From a virus, in IMG/VR virus record IMGVR_UViG_3300046522_000297, positions 50,008 to 114,007 of that record: a stretch of DNA of 64,000 nt; one strand, written 5' to 3'. A program made the translations under genes and the position numbers. This document shows positions 13,404 to 20,130 of this stretch, piece after piece; within the stretch, counting starts at the first letter, position 1, and every line of letters begins with the position of its first letter. Under the pieces are notes generated by a model. That model was not told where the DNA came from. It saw only the letters and a program-made list of their open reading frames with translations, and did no database searches.

Positions 13404-14360
13404 ATGTTCAATCTGAATACCACCGGCTTCTCCGCTAAAGTCCTGAACCGCATGTTCCGTCAGGTCGATGGCCTGAAATGGGATCTGCAAACCGGTTCGC
13501 TGGGCGTCGTCGGCAAGGATGGTTCGATTGCCACCCTGATCAAAACCGAAGTTCCGGCCGTCGCAGCCGTCGAAGCAACCGCAGTGACCCCGGCCGTCGC
13601 CGCTCAACCGGCATCGGTCGAGTACAATATCTCGGTCAACCCGTTCGACATGTTCTCGGTCGCAATCCCGGCCTTCGCTACCCAGACCCGTCTGGAAAAC
13701 GTCAAGGAAGGCGACCTGGTCGTCGGCGCCGAGAAGATCCTGGGCTTCGTCATCGGCAAGACCGCTGCTTCGCTGAAGCTGCGTGACTTCGATGGCTTCA
13801 CCAAGAACTACACCCCGCCGAAAGTCCAGATCCTGGGCAACGATGGCGTCCTGGTCGTCCAGTCGCTGGGTTCGCTGTTCGGTGGCCAGACCGGCGTCGG
13901 CGGCTTCCAATCGCTGCTGATGCCCCTGCTGCTGGCAAACGGCAACAGCACCGAAGGCCTGGACTCGATCCTGCCGCTGATCCTGTTCAGCCAACTGCAG
14001 ACCGCCAACCCGGCCGTCGCTGCTGACGCTGCAACCGCTGCTGGCAACCCGGCCCTGGCCGCAAGCCCGATCGCTTCGATGCTGCCGTTCCTGCTGCTGA
14101 AAGGCGCTGGCAAGAAAGGCTCGACCGGCGGTTCGAAAGGTGGCGCATTCGGCGACATCGACCCGATGATGCTGATGATGATGTCGGGCGGCTTCGGCGG
14201 CGGCGCACAAGCTGGCGGCATGAACCCGATGATGCTGCTGGCTCTGGCCAAAGGCGGCTTCGGCGGCGACGACGAACCGGAAGCTCCGGCTCTGGTCTCG
14301 GTACCGCGCACCTCGGCTGCTTCCGGCAACTTCGCCCCGGCCCTGACCCGTACCCGCTAA
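13404..14360 (+). CDS. Gly/Met/Ala-rich abundant protein, 318 aa
   Basis: Not recognised by family. The N-terminal 150 residues look beta-rich and folded. The C-terminal half is low-complexity, with hydrophobic Leu stretches and Gly/Met blocks such as PMMLMMMSGGFGGG and NPMMLLALAKGGFGG. The codon choice is extremely uniform and C/G-ending, a sign of very high expression. The C-terminus suggests self-association or phase-separating behaviour (inference). Alternative: a structural or scaffold-type protein. The preceding structured leader may regulate it. Confidence 0.78.
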   Translation: MFNLNTTGFSAKVLNRMFRQVDGLKWDLQTGSLGVVGKDGSIATLIKTEVPAVAAVEATAVTPAVAAQPASVEYNISVNPFDMFSVAIPAFATQTRLENVKEGDLVVGAEKILGFVIGKTAASLKLRDFDGFTKNYTPPKVQILGNDGVLVVQSLGSLFGGQTGVGGFQSLLMPLLLANGNSTEGLDSILPLILFSQLQTANPAVAADAATAAGNPALAASPIASMLPFLLLKGAGKKGSTGGSKGGAFGDIDPMMLMMMSGGFGGGAQAGGMNPMMLLALAKGGFGGDDEPEAPALVSVPRTSAASGNFAPALTRTR

Positions 14361-14376
14361 TCCAGCGGTAACGGTC

Positions 14377-14404
14377 TTGCACACTGAGGCTGTTATGCTA
14401 TAAT
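14377..14404 (+). promoter_or_regulatory. Host-type sigma-70 promoter
   Basis: TTGCAC (14377-14382), 16-base spacer, TATAAT (14399-14404) with TGC extended -10. Resembles the tRNA promoter at 8365. Drives the structured RNA and tRNA-Cys. Confidence 0.78.
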
Positions 14405-14536
14405 AGTCTCAATAAGGCAACCAAGTGGATTGGCAACCTACTGGCTTGCACCATCCGTGCACAGACGGTGGTTGCCCCAATAGCCTGTGCAAATAGTAGA
14501 ACGGAAAAGACCTTGTTCACAAGACTGGGTCTTTTC
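14405..14536 (+). ncRNA. Candidate small structured RNA before tRNA-Cys
   Basis: Two copies of GGCAACC (14416-14422, 14432-14438) can each pair with the single GGTTGCC (14470-14476), giving alternative folds. Inner stem CCATCCGT/ACGGTGG. The 3' hairpin GAAAAGACC/GGTCTTTTC (14504-14536) has no long T-run after it. No open frame is supported. Confidence 0.5.
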
Positions 14537-14541
14537 TCCAT

Positions 14542-14621
14542 GGTAGCGTGCCTGAGTCTGGTCCAAAGGAACGGATTGCAAACCCGTAAAACCGCAGGTT
14601 CAAATCCTGCCGCTATCTCCA
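14542..14621 (+). tRNA. tRNA-Cys (anticodon GCA)
   Basis: Acceptor GGTAGCG/CGCTATC. Loop TTGCAAA (GCA), with an A-C closing mismatch in the anticodon stem. T arm GCAGG/CCTGC, CCA encoded. Confidence 0.88.
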
Positions 14622-14638
14622 ATAAATAAAGGTGAAAT

Positions 14639-14779
14639 ATGTGGGGTAAAGAACTCGGCAATGCCCTGGAGCAAATGATCATCTTTGCTGCCATAGGCAT
14701 GATCCTATCCATGGCGTTAGGGTTAGGAGGTATCTTCTATCTTATCTGGTGGGTATTCCATCACGTACAATTCGTTTAA
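14639..14779 (+). CDS. Small single-span membrane protein, 46 aa
   Basis: The ATG at 14639 follows AAAGGTGAAAT. Residues 13-40 (hydrophobic, with LGLGGIFYLIWWV) form one membrane span. It lies between tRNA-Cys and tRNA-Arg. Function unknown. Confidence 0.65.
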   Translation: MWGKELGNALEQMIIFAAIGMILSMALGLGGIFYLIWWVFHHVQFV

Positions 14780-14785
14780 CAATCT

Positions 14786-14862
<77 letters not shown>

Positions 14863-14876
14863 TCCCCCTCTTAAAA

Positions 14877-15017
14877 ATGAGCAACATCAAAACTCCTAAA
14901 AACACTTATGCATTCGTAGCAATAGTGGCGGTGTTCACACTGGCTATGGCGCGCTGCAGCCCCGCTCCGGTAACGAACCAAATGCCGTGCCCTGCAAAGG
15001 TACAGAATGAAATCTAA
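14877..15017 (+). CDS. Small membrane-anchored protein, 46 aa
   Basis: Residues 11-26 (YAFVAIVAVFTLAMAR) form an N-terminal anchor or signal. The cysteine that follows (RCSPAP) is not in a good lipobox, so it is more likely a signal anchor than a lipoprotein. A short periplasmic tail has two cysteines. Overlaps the next start by 11 bases. Confidence 0.6.
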   Translation: MSNIKTPKNTYAFVAIVAVFTLAMARCSPAPVTNQMPCPAKVQNEI

Positions 15018-15195
15018 TAAACAATCACTCCCAAAGCCCCGTACGAAGTTACACGAGGTTTTGGCAATGAAAGCTACCAGTGGCGCAGCTGGGAAACATG
15101 CTGCTAACAAATTCAAACGAGCCCCGAAACATAGGGGTCTCGCAAAGCACGGGGACTTCGGTTCCCGTTTTTTTTTAGTTCAACGGAGTTTATAA
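15007..15195 (+). CDS. Small basic protein, 62 aa
   Basis: Basic, Lys/Ala/His-rich (KHAANKFKRAPKHRG), probably nucleic-acid binding. Its last 15 codons run through a terminator-like hairpin (15149-15176). The frame continues to a TAA that overlaps the lipoprotein start. Confidence 0.58.
   Translation: MKSNKQSLPKPRTKLHEVLAMKATSGAAGKHAANKFKRAPKHRGLAKHGDFGSRFFLVQRSL
15149..15177 (+). terminator. Rho-independent terminator inside a coding end
   Basis: ACGGGGA (15149-15155), loop CTTCGG, TTCCCGT (15162-15168), then nine Ts and TAGTTCAA. Confidence 0.8.
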
Positions 15196-15422
15196 TGAAG
15201 AAATCCCTAGCCGTGCTTTCACTGCTAGCATTGATGTTATCTGCGTGTGGGCCCCAAGAATCCACCGAGATGCAGATGCGCAGGACCACCGCTAAGCTGA
15301 GGATATACAAAGCTCAGCTGGAAGCCTGTGAAGATAATGGTGGCGTTAAAAATATTACTCATGGAAGTAATACTACTACTGTTTATTGTGTAAATAGTGT
15401 TAGTACCATTGCTTATAACTAA
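15195..15422 (+). CDS. Small lipoprotein, 75 aa
   Basis: Signal sequence MKKSLAVLSLLALMLSAC with lipobox LSAC; Cys18 would be lipidated. Residue +2 is Gly, so outer-membrane sorting is expected. The mature part is about 57 aa, Thr/Asn-rich with two more cysteines. Possible roles are superinfection exclusion or envelope protection, by analogy with small phage lipoproteins; no motif proves it. Confidence 0.8.
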   Translation: MKKSLAVLSLLALMLSACGPQESTEMQMRRTTAKLRIYKAQLEACEDNGGVKNITHGSNTTTVYCVNSVSTIAYN

Positions 15423-15431
15423 GGAAGGATA

Positions 15432-15743
15432 ATGACAAAAGGAATTTGCAGAATAGGGGACTCAGTCTCAGGCACATGCAGGGTATCGGCTACAGGACAT
15501 CCCCGTGCCTTTACCGGTACTTGGAATACAGGGTCTGGAGTGGTAAAATGTGACGGCATTGGAGTCATACGAGAGAACGACACTGGCACTACCGATTGTG
15601 GGCACACCTTCAAAGCGGTAGGTGGTAGTAATACTCTCAGCGGTGAGGGTTTAAAGATGCAGAGAGTAGGAGATCCAGTAACCGTGATCGGCGGTGGAGA
15701 AGGGGTTTCTATCACGGGTTCAAGTAGCAGTACGTCTGAATAA
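15432..15743 (+). CDS. PAAR-like spike-tip protein, 103 aa
   Basis: Pattern of PAAR proteins, the metal-bound cone at the tip of contractile tail and type VI spikes: RIGD.VSGTC, then H in GHPRAF, TGSG.V...G....R, DCGH, GGSNTLSGEGL, QRVGDPV. The Cys/His residues (C16, H23, C59, H61 approximately) would hold the metal. Family length is about 95-105 aa, so it looks complete; a T4 gp5.4-like role is likely. It lies far from the baseplate cluster, on the opposite strand. Confidence 0.78.
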   Translation: MTKGICRIGDSVSGTCRVSATGHPRAFTGTWNTGSGVVKCDGIGVIRENDTGTTDCGHTFKAVGGSNTLSGEGLKMQRVGDPVTVIGGGEGVSITGSSSSTSE

Positions 15744-15770
15744 TAAACAAAACAATAATAGAATAAGAAA

Positions 15771-16589
15771 ATGACAAGCGGAATCAAAGTAAAAGTAGTA
15801 AAAGACAGTATTAGCAAAGGCCAACGACTGACCACTCTGCAGCTTCGTTATCACCGGTATATTCATGGTGAGTTTATGACCCACCGGGTATTTAGTCGTA
15901 ATGCTTCAAGCAGCCGTGCAATCCCCGTTAAAACGATGTTGAAGCAGGTTTGGAGCGATCCTGCCATCCCGGTTCATTGGGGCGCTAATCAGCCAGGCAT
16001 GCAGGCTAGGAAGCATCTGGAGGGCTTTAGACTCTGGGCTGCTAAAACTGCGTGGATCCTGGCTGCTAAGTTGATGTGTGTGTTTGCTTGGCTGATGGTT
16101 CTCATCGGTCTGCACAAACAAATTGCTAATCGTATTCTGGAACCTTGGCAGTTCATCCACGTTATTGTCTCTGCTACTGATTGGGATAACTTCTTCCTGC
16201 TAAGGGACCACCCAGATGCCCAACCAGAGATTAGGGAACTGGCGAGAGAGATAAAGTATTGGATGGATCACTCGACTCCTACTGAGTTAAAAGTCGGGGA
16301 TTACCATCTTCCGTATATTACGGATGAAGAATTTAGGCTCAATAGCCTGGAGGACTGTGTCAAGATGTCCACGGCTAGATGCGCAAGGGTCTCGTATCTG
16401 ACTCATGATGGGAAGAAACCCTCTAAAGAGAAGGACATTAAACTGCATGATGATCTGGTTGTAGCGGAACCTATTCATGCAAGCCCCTCTGAACACCAAG
16501 CTACCCCGGCTGAAGATGATGACTATTACAAGAACTTCCGTGGCTGGATTCAGTATCGTACTTTTGTAGAAATGAAAAAAGGGTTCTGA
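15771..16589 (+). CDS. ThyX-like flavin-dependent thymidylate synthase, divergent
   Basis: 272 aa. THRVFSRNASSSRA at residues 37-50 corresponds to the ThyX motif RHRxxSxNExSxR, but the leading Arg is Thr and the Glu is Ala. The late block SPSEHQATP is also ThyX-like, where the family has SP.EHQ. Residues 84-125 are unusually hydrophobic (AWILAAKLMCVFAWLMVLIG) and could touch a membrane. It probably makes or senses thymidylate; altered motif residues leave activity uncertain. The leader AATAAGAAA shows no Shine-Dalgarno. Confidence 0.75.
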   Translation: MTSGIKVKVVKDSISKGQRLTTLQLRYHRYIHGEFMTHRVFSRNASSSRAIPVKTMLKQVWSDPAIPVHWGANQPGMQARKHLEGFRLWAAKTAWILAAKLMCVFAWLMVLIGLHKQIANRILEPWQFIHVIVSATDWDNFFLLRDHPDAQPEIRELAREIKYWMDHSTPTELKVGDYHLPYITDEEFRLNSLEDCVKMSTARCARVSYLTHDGKKPSKEKDIKLHDDLVVAEPIHASPSEHQATPAEDDDYYKNFRGWIQYRTFVEMKKGF

Positions 16590-16611
16590 TCTTCAATTGA
16601 CAAGTTCATAA

Positions 16612-16677
16612 TTGGTATAAGTTAAGTGCACAGATATATAACGTAACAGAACGATTTCTGTGCACTCACCCTAACTT
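16612..16677 (+). promoter_or_regulatory. Promoter TTGGTATAAG with long 5' hairpin
   Basis: Motif 16612-16621. AAGTTAAGTGCACAGAT just after the TATA pairs with ATTTCTGTGCACT..TAACTT (16654-16677), the longest leader stem of the set. Drives 16693. Confidence 0.8.
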
Positions 16678-16692
16678 AGAAGGAAATCTATT

Positions 16693-17472
16693 ATGAACTT
16701 CAGCCTCCTCCCAGTTGTAATCACTTTCATCAGCAAACTGACCAAGTCCTACGGTCAGATGTTCCTCATCTTCTCCAACGTTGCGGCCAACGGTCTCACC
16801 GTGGTCAAGAGCGTTGATAAGACCCTGAGTCTTGAGCGCTACGCTCCAGTTCGTGCCCAGTTCCAAAGGGCAATTTTACTCCTGGTTTCTGCGTATGCAG
16901 AGTTCGGCATTGCATTCAGGGATCTTAAAGAAGCTGTTCAGAAGAATCCGGAAGACTTCTTAGAACTCAACTCCTTCATCTCTCAGTTGAAGAAGGATGT
17001 TCCGGCCGACATAGAGAAGCTTATGGAAGAGCCTGTCGAGTACCTGAATAACCTGAAAGAAAGCGACGACTTCGGCGCTGTACCAGAATTCATCCGTAAG
17101 TCCGAAGAATATCGTTCCGCTATGAATTTCGGTAAAACGGAGATTATCAACGAAACGGAATTCAAGGAAGTCTTCCTGAACCGTTATGCGTACGATATCT
17201 CGAATTTGGGGAAGAATCTGAAACGTGTTAATCGGGAACTTAACTCCCGTGGATACACGGTCTTGCTTAAACCTTACAAAGAGGGCAAGCCCTCTGGAAA
17301 ATTCATCTATTGGGGTGAGGGTAATATCACCTTCAGTGAAGAGGAAATAAAGAAGGGGGTTATCAAGATCGACGAAACACTCTTCTCTGCAAAGGCTTCA
17401 CTGATCCCTAATGCAGACTGGCCATTTACCAATGAGCAGGAAAAGAAGGACGCCGATAAAACCGGCGAGTAA
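16693..17472 (+). CDS. Unknown protein, 259 aa
   Basis: Not recognised. A hydrophobic N-terminal region (residues 1-65) with FLIFSNVAANG and ILLLVSAYAEFG could be two weak membrane-associated helices; a long charged helical region follows, then a beta-like segment with KFIYWGEGNITF. It ends with NADWPF plus a charged tail, a motif shared with the 11842 protein. RBS AGAAGGAAA. Monocistronic between promoter and terminator. Confidence 0.75.
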   Translation: MNFSLLPVVITFISKLTKSYGQMFLIFSNVAANGLTVVKSVDKTLSLERYAPVRAQFQRAILLLVSAYAEFGIAFRDLKEAVQKNPEDFLELNSFISQLKKDVPADIEKLMEEPVEYLNNLKESDDFGAVPEFIRKSEEYRSAMNFGKTEIINETEFKEVFLNRYAYDISNLGKNLKRVNRELNSRGYTVLLKPYKEGKPSGKFIYWGEGNITFSEEEIKKGVIKIDETLFSAKASLIPNADWPFTNEQEKKDADKTGE

Positions 17473-17478
17473 CACACG

Positions 17479-17505
17479 AGCCCGGCATAACCGGGCTTTT
17501 TTTAG
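17479..17505 (+). terminator. Rho-independent terminator
   Basis: AGCCCGG-CATAA-CCGGGCT then six Ts and AGCTC. Confidence 0.92.
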
Positions 17506-17542
17506 CTCTGCAATATTGATGAGTTTCAATTGTAAGGTCTGC

Positions 17543-17585
17543 TTTTGGTATAAGAGAAATAGACGGGAACATATCCCGTTGTTTT
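17543..17585 (+). promoter_or_regulatory. Promoter TTTTGGTATAAG with 5' hairpin leader
   Basis: Motif 17543-17554. Leader ACGGGA (17563-17568) pairs with TCCCGT (17574-17579), with GAAA/TTTTC extending the base. Drives 17621. Confidence 0.78.
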
Positions 17586-17620
17586 CAACAACGTTAACAA
17601 TCCACCCAGGAGTTTTAGAA

Positions 17621-18571
17621 ATGCTGAAGGCAAACCAAAACGCACGTGTCGTATCCCTCGTCCTCAATACGGTCGGCATGTCGTACACTTTCTTCGAAAC
17701 CAAAACTGGCTCGATCCACGATGCCGCTGGTAATTCTGTAACCCGCACGCTTGAGTACCTGATCTCCGGCATCTCGGACACCAACGAAAAAGTCAAGCGT
17801 GTCCTGACTAACCCTCTTCAGCAACTGCAACTGCTGAAGTCGGCAGTCGCAACCCGTATGCTTCCGCCGGACGTACTGCAGGAAGCCCGTTCGACCATTA
17901 ACGAACTGGAAATTTCCCTGAAGACCCCGCTGGAGAAGGCCGAAGTCCTGAAGAGCGAACTGATCTCTGCACGTACGCTGCTCGGCTTCGCCAAGCTGTA
18001 CGACGACGAGAAGAAAGCCCCGGTCAAGGAAGTCCAGGAAGTCACGGCTGAAGCACCATCCCAAGCGATCATGCCGGAAGACCAGGCCCGGGAACTCATC
18101 CAGAACGGTAAAGCTCTGGCCGAACGCCTCGGCGGTCTGACCCAGCGCATCAGCGATATGAACCGTGCTTCGTCGGCAAAGGTCCAGACCAAAGACCAGA
18201 GCAAAGCACCGCTCCCGGAAAACGTTCGTTCCCTCGTCGGAAGCCTCCTCGGTCAGCTGATCGGCGCAGAATGGATGAAGGCCCGTGAAGAGAAACCGGA
18301 AGAACGTCAGGCTCCGGTTCAGCTCCAGGGCTGCGGTGAGCCGGACTGCTTTCACTGCGGTAACGAAGACGAAGGCCAGGAAGCCAACGAAATGGCAACC
18401 CTGCTGGGCAACGCGCTGGCCCGTCGTGACAAAACGGACGGTATGGTGAAGCCGATGTTCCTCCGTCTGGAACCGGGCGAATCGATCGAAGACGGTCTGC
18501 GCCGCGCACTGAACATCGAAGGTGATATCCACATGGAACTCAACCCGATCAACCCGAAGACGTTCCACTAA
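17621..18571 (+). CDS. Unknown abundant protein, 316 aa
   Basis: The ATG at 17621 follows CCAGGAGTTTTAGAA; upstream in-frame codons cross the promoter and are not used. Helical middle, a Met/Glu region, and a short Cys/His cluster CGEPDCFHCGNEDE around residue 235 that may bind zinc. C/G-ending codons suggest high expression. Monocistronic with terminator. No family recognised. Confidence 0.78.
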   Translation: MLKANQNARVVSLVLNTVGMSYTFFETKTGSIHDAAGNSVTRTLEYLISGISDTNEKVKRVLTNPLQQLQLLKSAVATRMLPPDVLQEARSTINELEISLKTPLEKAEVLKSELISARTLLGFAKLYDDEKKAPVKEVQEVTAEAPSQAIMPEDQARELIQNGKALAERLGGLTQRISDMNRASSAKVQTKDQSKAPLPENVRSLVGSLLGQLIGAEWMKAREEKPEERQAPVQLQGCGEPDCFHCGNEDEGQEANEMATLLGNALARRDKTDGMVKPMFLRLEPGESIEDGLRRALNIEGDIHMELNPINPKTFH

Positions 18572-18584
18572 TCGTGGAGTGAAG

Positions 18585-18617
18585 AACGGAGCCCTAACGA
18601 GGCTCCGTTTCTTTTTT
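18585..18617 (+). terminator. Rho-independent terminator
   Basis: AACGGAGCC (18585-18593) and GGCTCCGTT (18601-18609), then TCTTTTTT. Confidence 0.92.
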
Positions 18618-18648
18618 GTGCTTAACAAAGTTTAGCTAAAGGAAATAT

Positions 18649-19563
18649 ATGAGTATCAAAGTCATCAACGTAGCAACCCATGCGGAGATTCCACTGCAAA
18701 TCTCCAAATTTCCCGGGGGCGAAGTCCACGTTAAGTTGGAGGAGAACGCCGTTCAGAATTTGGTAGAAGTAAACGTGTGGGCGTTCATCCAAAATTCGGA
18801 TGATATCATGGCTTTGCTTCTGGTAACCGACGCCATTCGCAAAGCGAGCCAGGCTACTACAGGGGTTAGTGAGACGAAGATACATCTCAGTCTCCCCTAT
18901 GTTCCATATGCTCGTCAAGACAGGGTGATGACTCCTGGTGAGTCCCTGTCGATCGAAGTATTCTGTAACCTGATAAACGCCCAGAATTATAGCAGCGTCT
19001 TCGTCTGGGATCCACACAGTGATGTAACGCCGGCTCTGCTGAAGCGTGTTGCAGTGATGCCGCAGGAGAAACTGTTGAGCTGTGATCTAGGCCTTATTTT
19101 GGGCGCTCCAGAATTCGACAAGTATCAGTCGTTGCCTCGTCATGAAGCCCGTGTCCAGGCCCGAAAGGACCAGCTCGAAAATATCGTCCTTGTCTCTCCG
19201 GACGCCGGCGCAAACAAGAAGATATTCAAGGTCGCCAAAGAGTGTGGCTTCAAACACGTCGTGCGTGCTGATAAAGAACGTAACGTCGAGACAGGTCAAA
19301 TCACAGGCACTGTCGTGTATAGCGATCACGTAGGTAGCAAGGATTTCCTGATTGTGGATGATATCTGTGATCGAGGGAGGACGTTCATTGAACTGGGGAA
19401 GGTGTTACGCCCGTTAACTAATGGCAAGATCATTCTTTATGTTACGCATGCCATTTTGCCAGATGGAGTAAAAGCACTTAAAGGATACGTAGACGAGATG
19501 TACTGTGCTCACTCATTTGGGAAATACCCCGAGGGATGTAATTTGATGGAGATGAGCGAATAA
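18649..19563 (+). CDS. prs: Ribose-phosphate pyrophosphokinase
   Basis: Makes PRPP from ribose 5-phosphate and ATP, the co-substrate of the NadV gene downstream. 304 aa, close to the bacterial length of about 310. Motifs: FPGGE (21-25), YVPYARQDR (84-92), WDPHSD (120-125), VSPDAGANKK (182-191) and the PRPP-binding loop IVDDICDRGRT (235-245). RBS AAAGGAAA. Pairing with nadV is a known NAD+ salvage arrangement in large phages. An HNH gene now separates the two. The sequence looks complete and active. Confidence 0.95.
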   Translation: MSIKVINVATHAEIPLQISKFPGGEVHVKLEENAVQNLVEVNVWAFIQNSDDIMALLLVTDAIRKASQATTGVSETKIHLSLPYVPYARQDRVMTPGESLSIEVFCNLINAQNYSSVFVWDPHSDVTPALLKRVAVMPQEKLLSCDLGLILGAPEFDKYQSLPRHEARVQARKDQLENIVLVSPDAGANKKIFKVAKECGFKHVVRADKERNVETGQITGTVVYSDHVGSKDFLIVDDICDRGRTFIELGKVLRPLTNGKIILYVTHAILPDGVKALKGYVDEMYCAHSFGKYPEGCNLMEMSE

Positions 19564-20130
19564 TTGGAAATTTGGAGAGACGTCCCGGGGTTCTCTGGCG
19601 AATTACAAGCTAGTGATTCCGGGAAATTAAGGACAATAGATAGAAGGGATGTTCTAGGTAGATTCAGGAAAGGTGTCGAGCTAAAGTTCGAGAAACATAG
19701 AACGGGATATCTTAGAGTAAAGATATCGCACAGAAGAGTTCAAAAGACATATTCTGTACATAGACTTATAGCCTTAACCTTTCTACCTAACCCTGAAAAT
19801 AAACCTGAGGTGAATCACAAAGATTCCAACCGTGCAAATAATGCGGTTTCTAATTTAGAGTGGTCCACGAAGGTTGAAAATATTGAACACGCTTATGAAC
19901 ACGGGGCTTTAGAAAACCCATACGGTGAGACTGCGCGGCATTTTAAGTATAGAGTTTTAGTAATAGATAAAAACGGAAATATAGTTGATGTGCTAATAGG
20001 TAAGACGGATATGGAGAACAAGGGGTATCAATCGTCTCTAGTGTACCACTGTTTAAACGGTAAACAAAAAACCCATAAGGGTTTTACTTTTAAAAGGGAA
20101 TATAATGGATCAAGCACTTCAAGCACGTAA
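19564..20130 (+). CDS. NUMOD4/HNH homing endonuclease between prs and nadV
   Basis: 188 aa from a TTG immediately after the prs stop. The N-terminal EIWRDVPGF.G..Q.SDSGKLR is a NUMOD4 DNA-binding motif; the HNH core is YSVHRLIALTFLPNP followed by VNHKDSNRANN and NLEWST. The C-terminal third is a further DNA-contact region. The last 26 bases overlap the nadV start. The AT-rich composition contrasts with nadV, a sign of insertion as a mobile gene. Confidence 0.88.
   Translation: MEIWRDVPGFSGELQASDSGKLRTIDRRDVLGRFRKGVELKFEKHRTGYLRVKISHRRVQKTYSVHRLIALTFLPNPENKPEVNHKDSNRANNAVSNLEWSTKVENIEHAYEHGALENPYGETARHFKYRVLVIDKNGNIVDVLIGKTDMENKGYQSSLVYHCLNGKQKTHKGFTFKREYNGSSTSST

Noticed and set aside
13377-14384. 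335-codon minus-strand frame
   Set aside because: Shadow of the Gly/Met-rich gene with repeated low-complexity composition; no protein-like motifs.
17615-18628. 337-codon minus-strand frame
   Set aside because: Shadow of the 17621 gene created by its codon bias.
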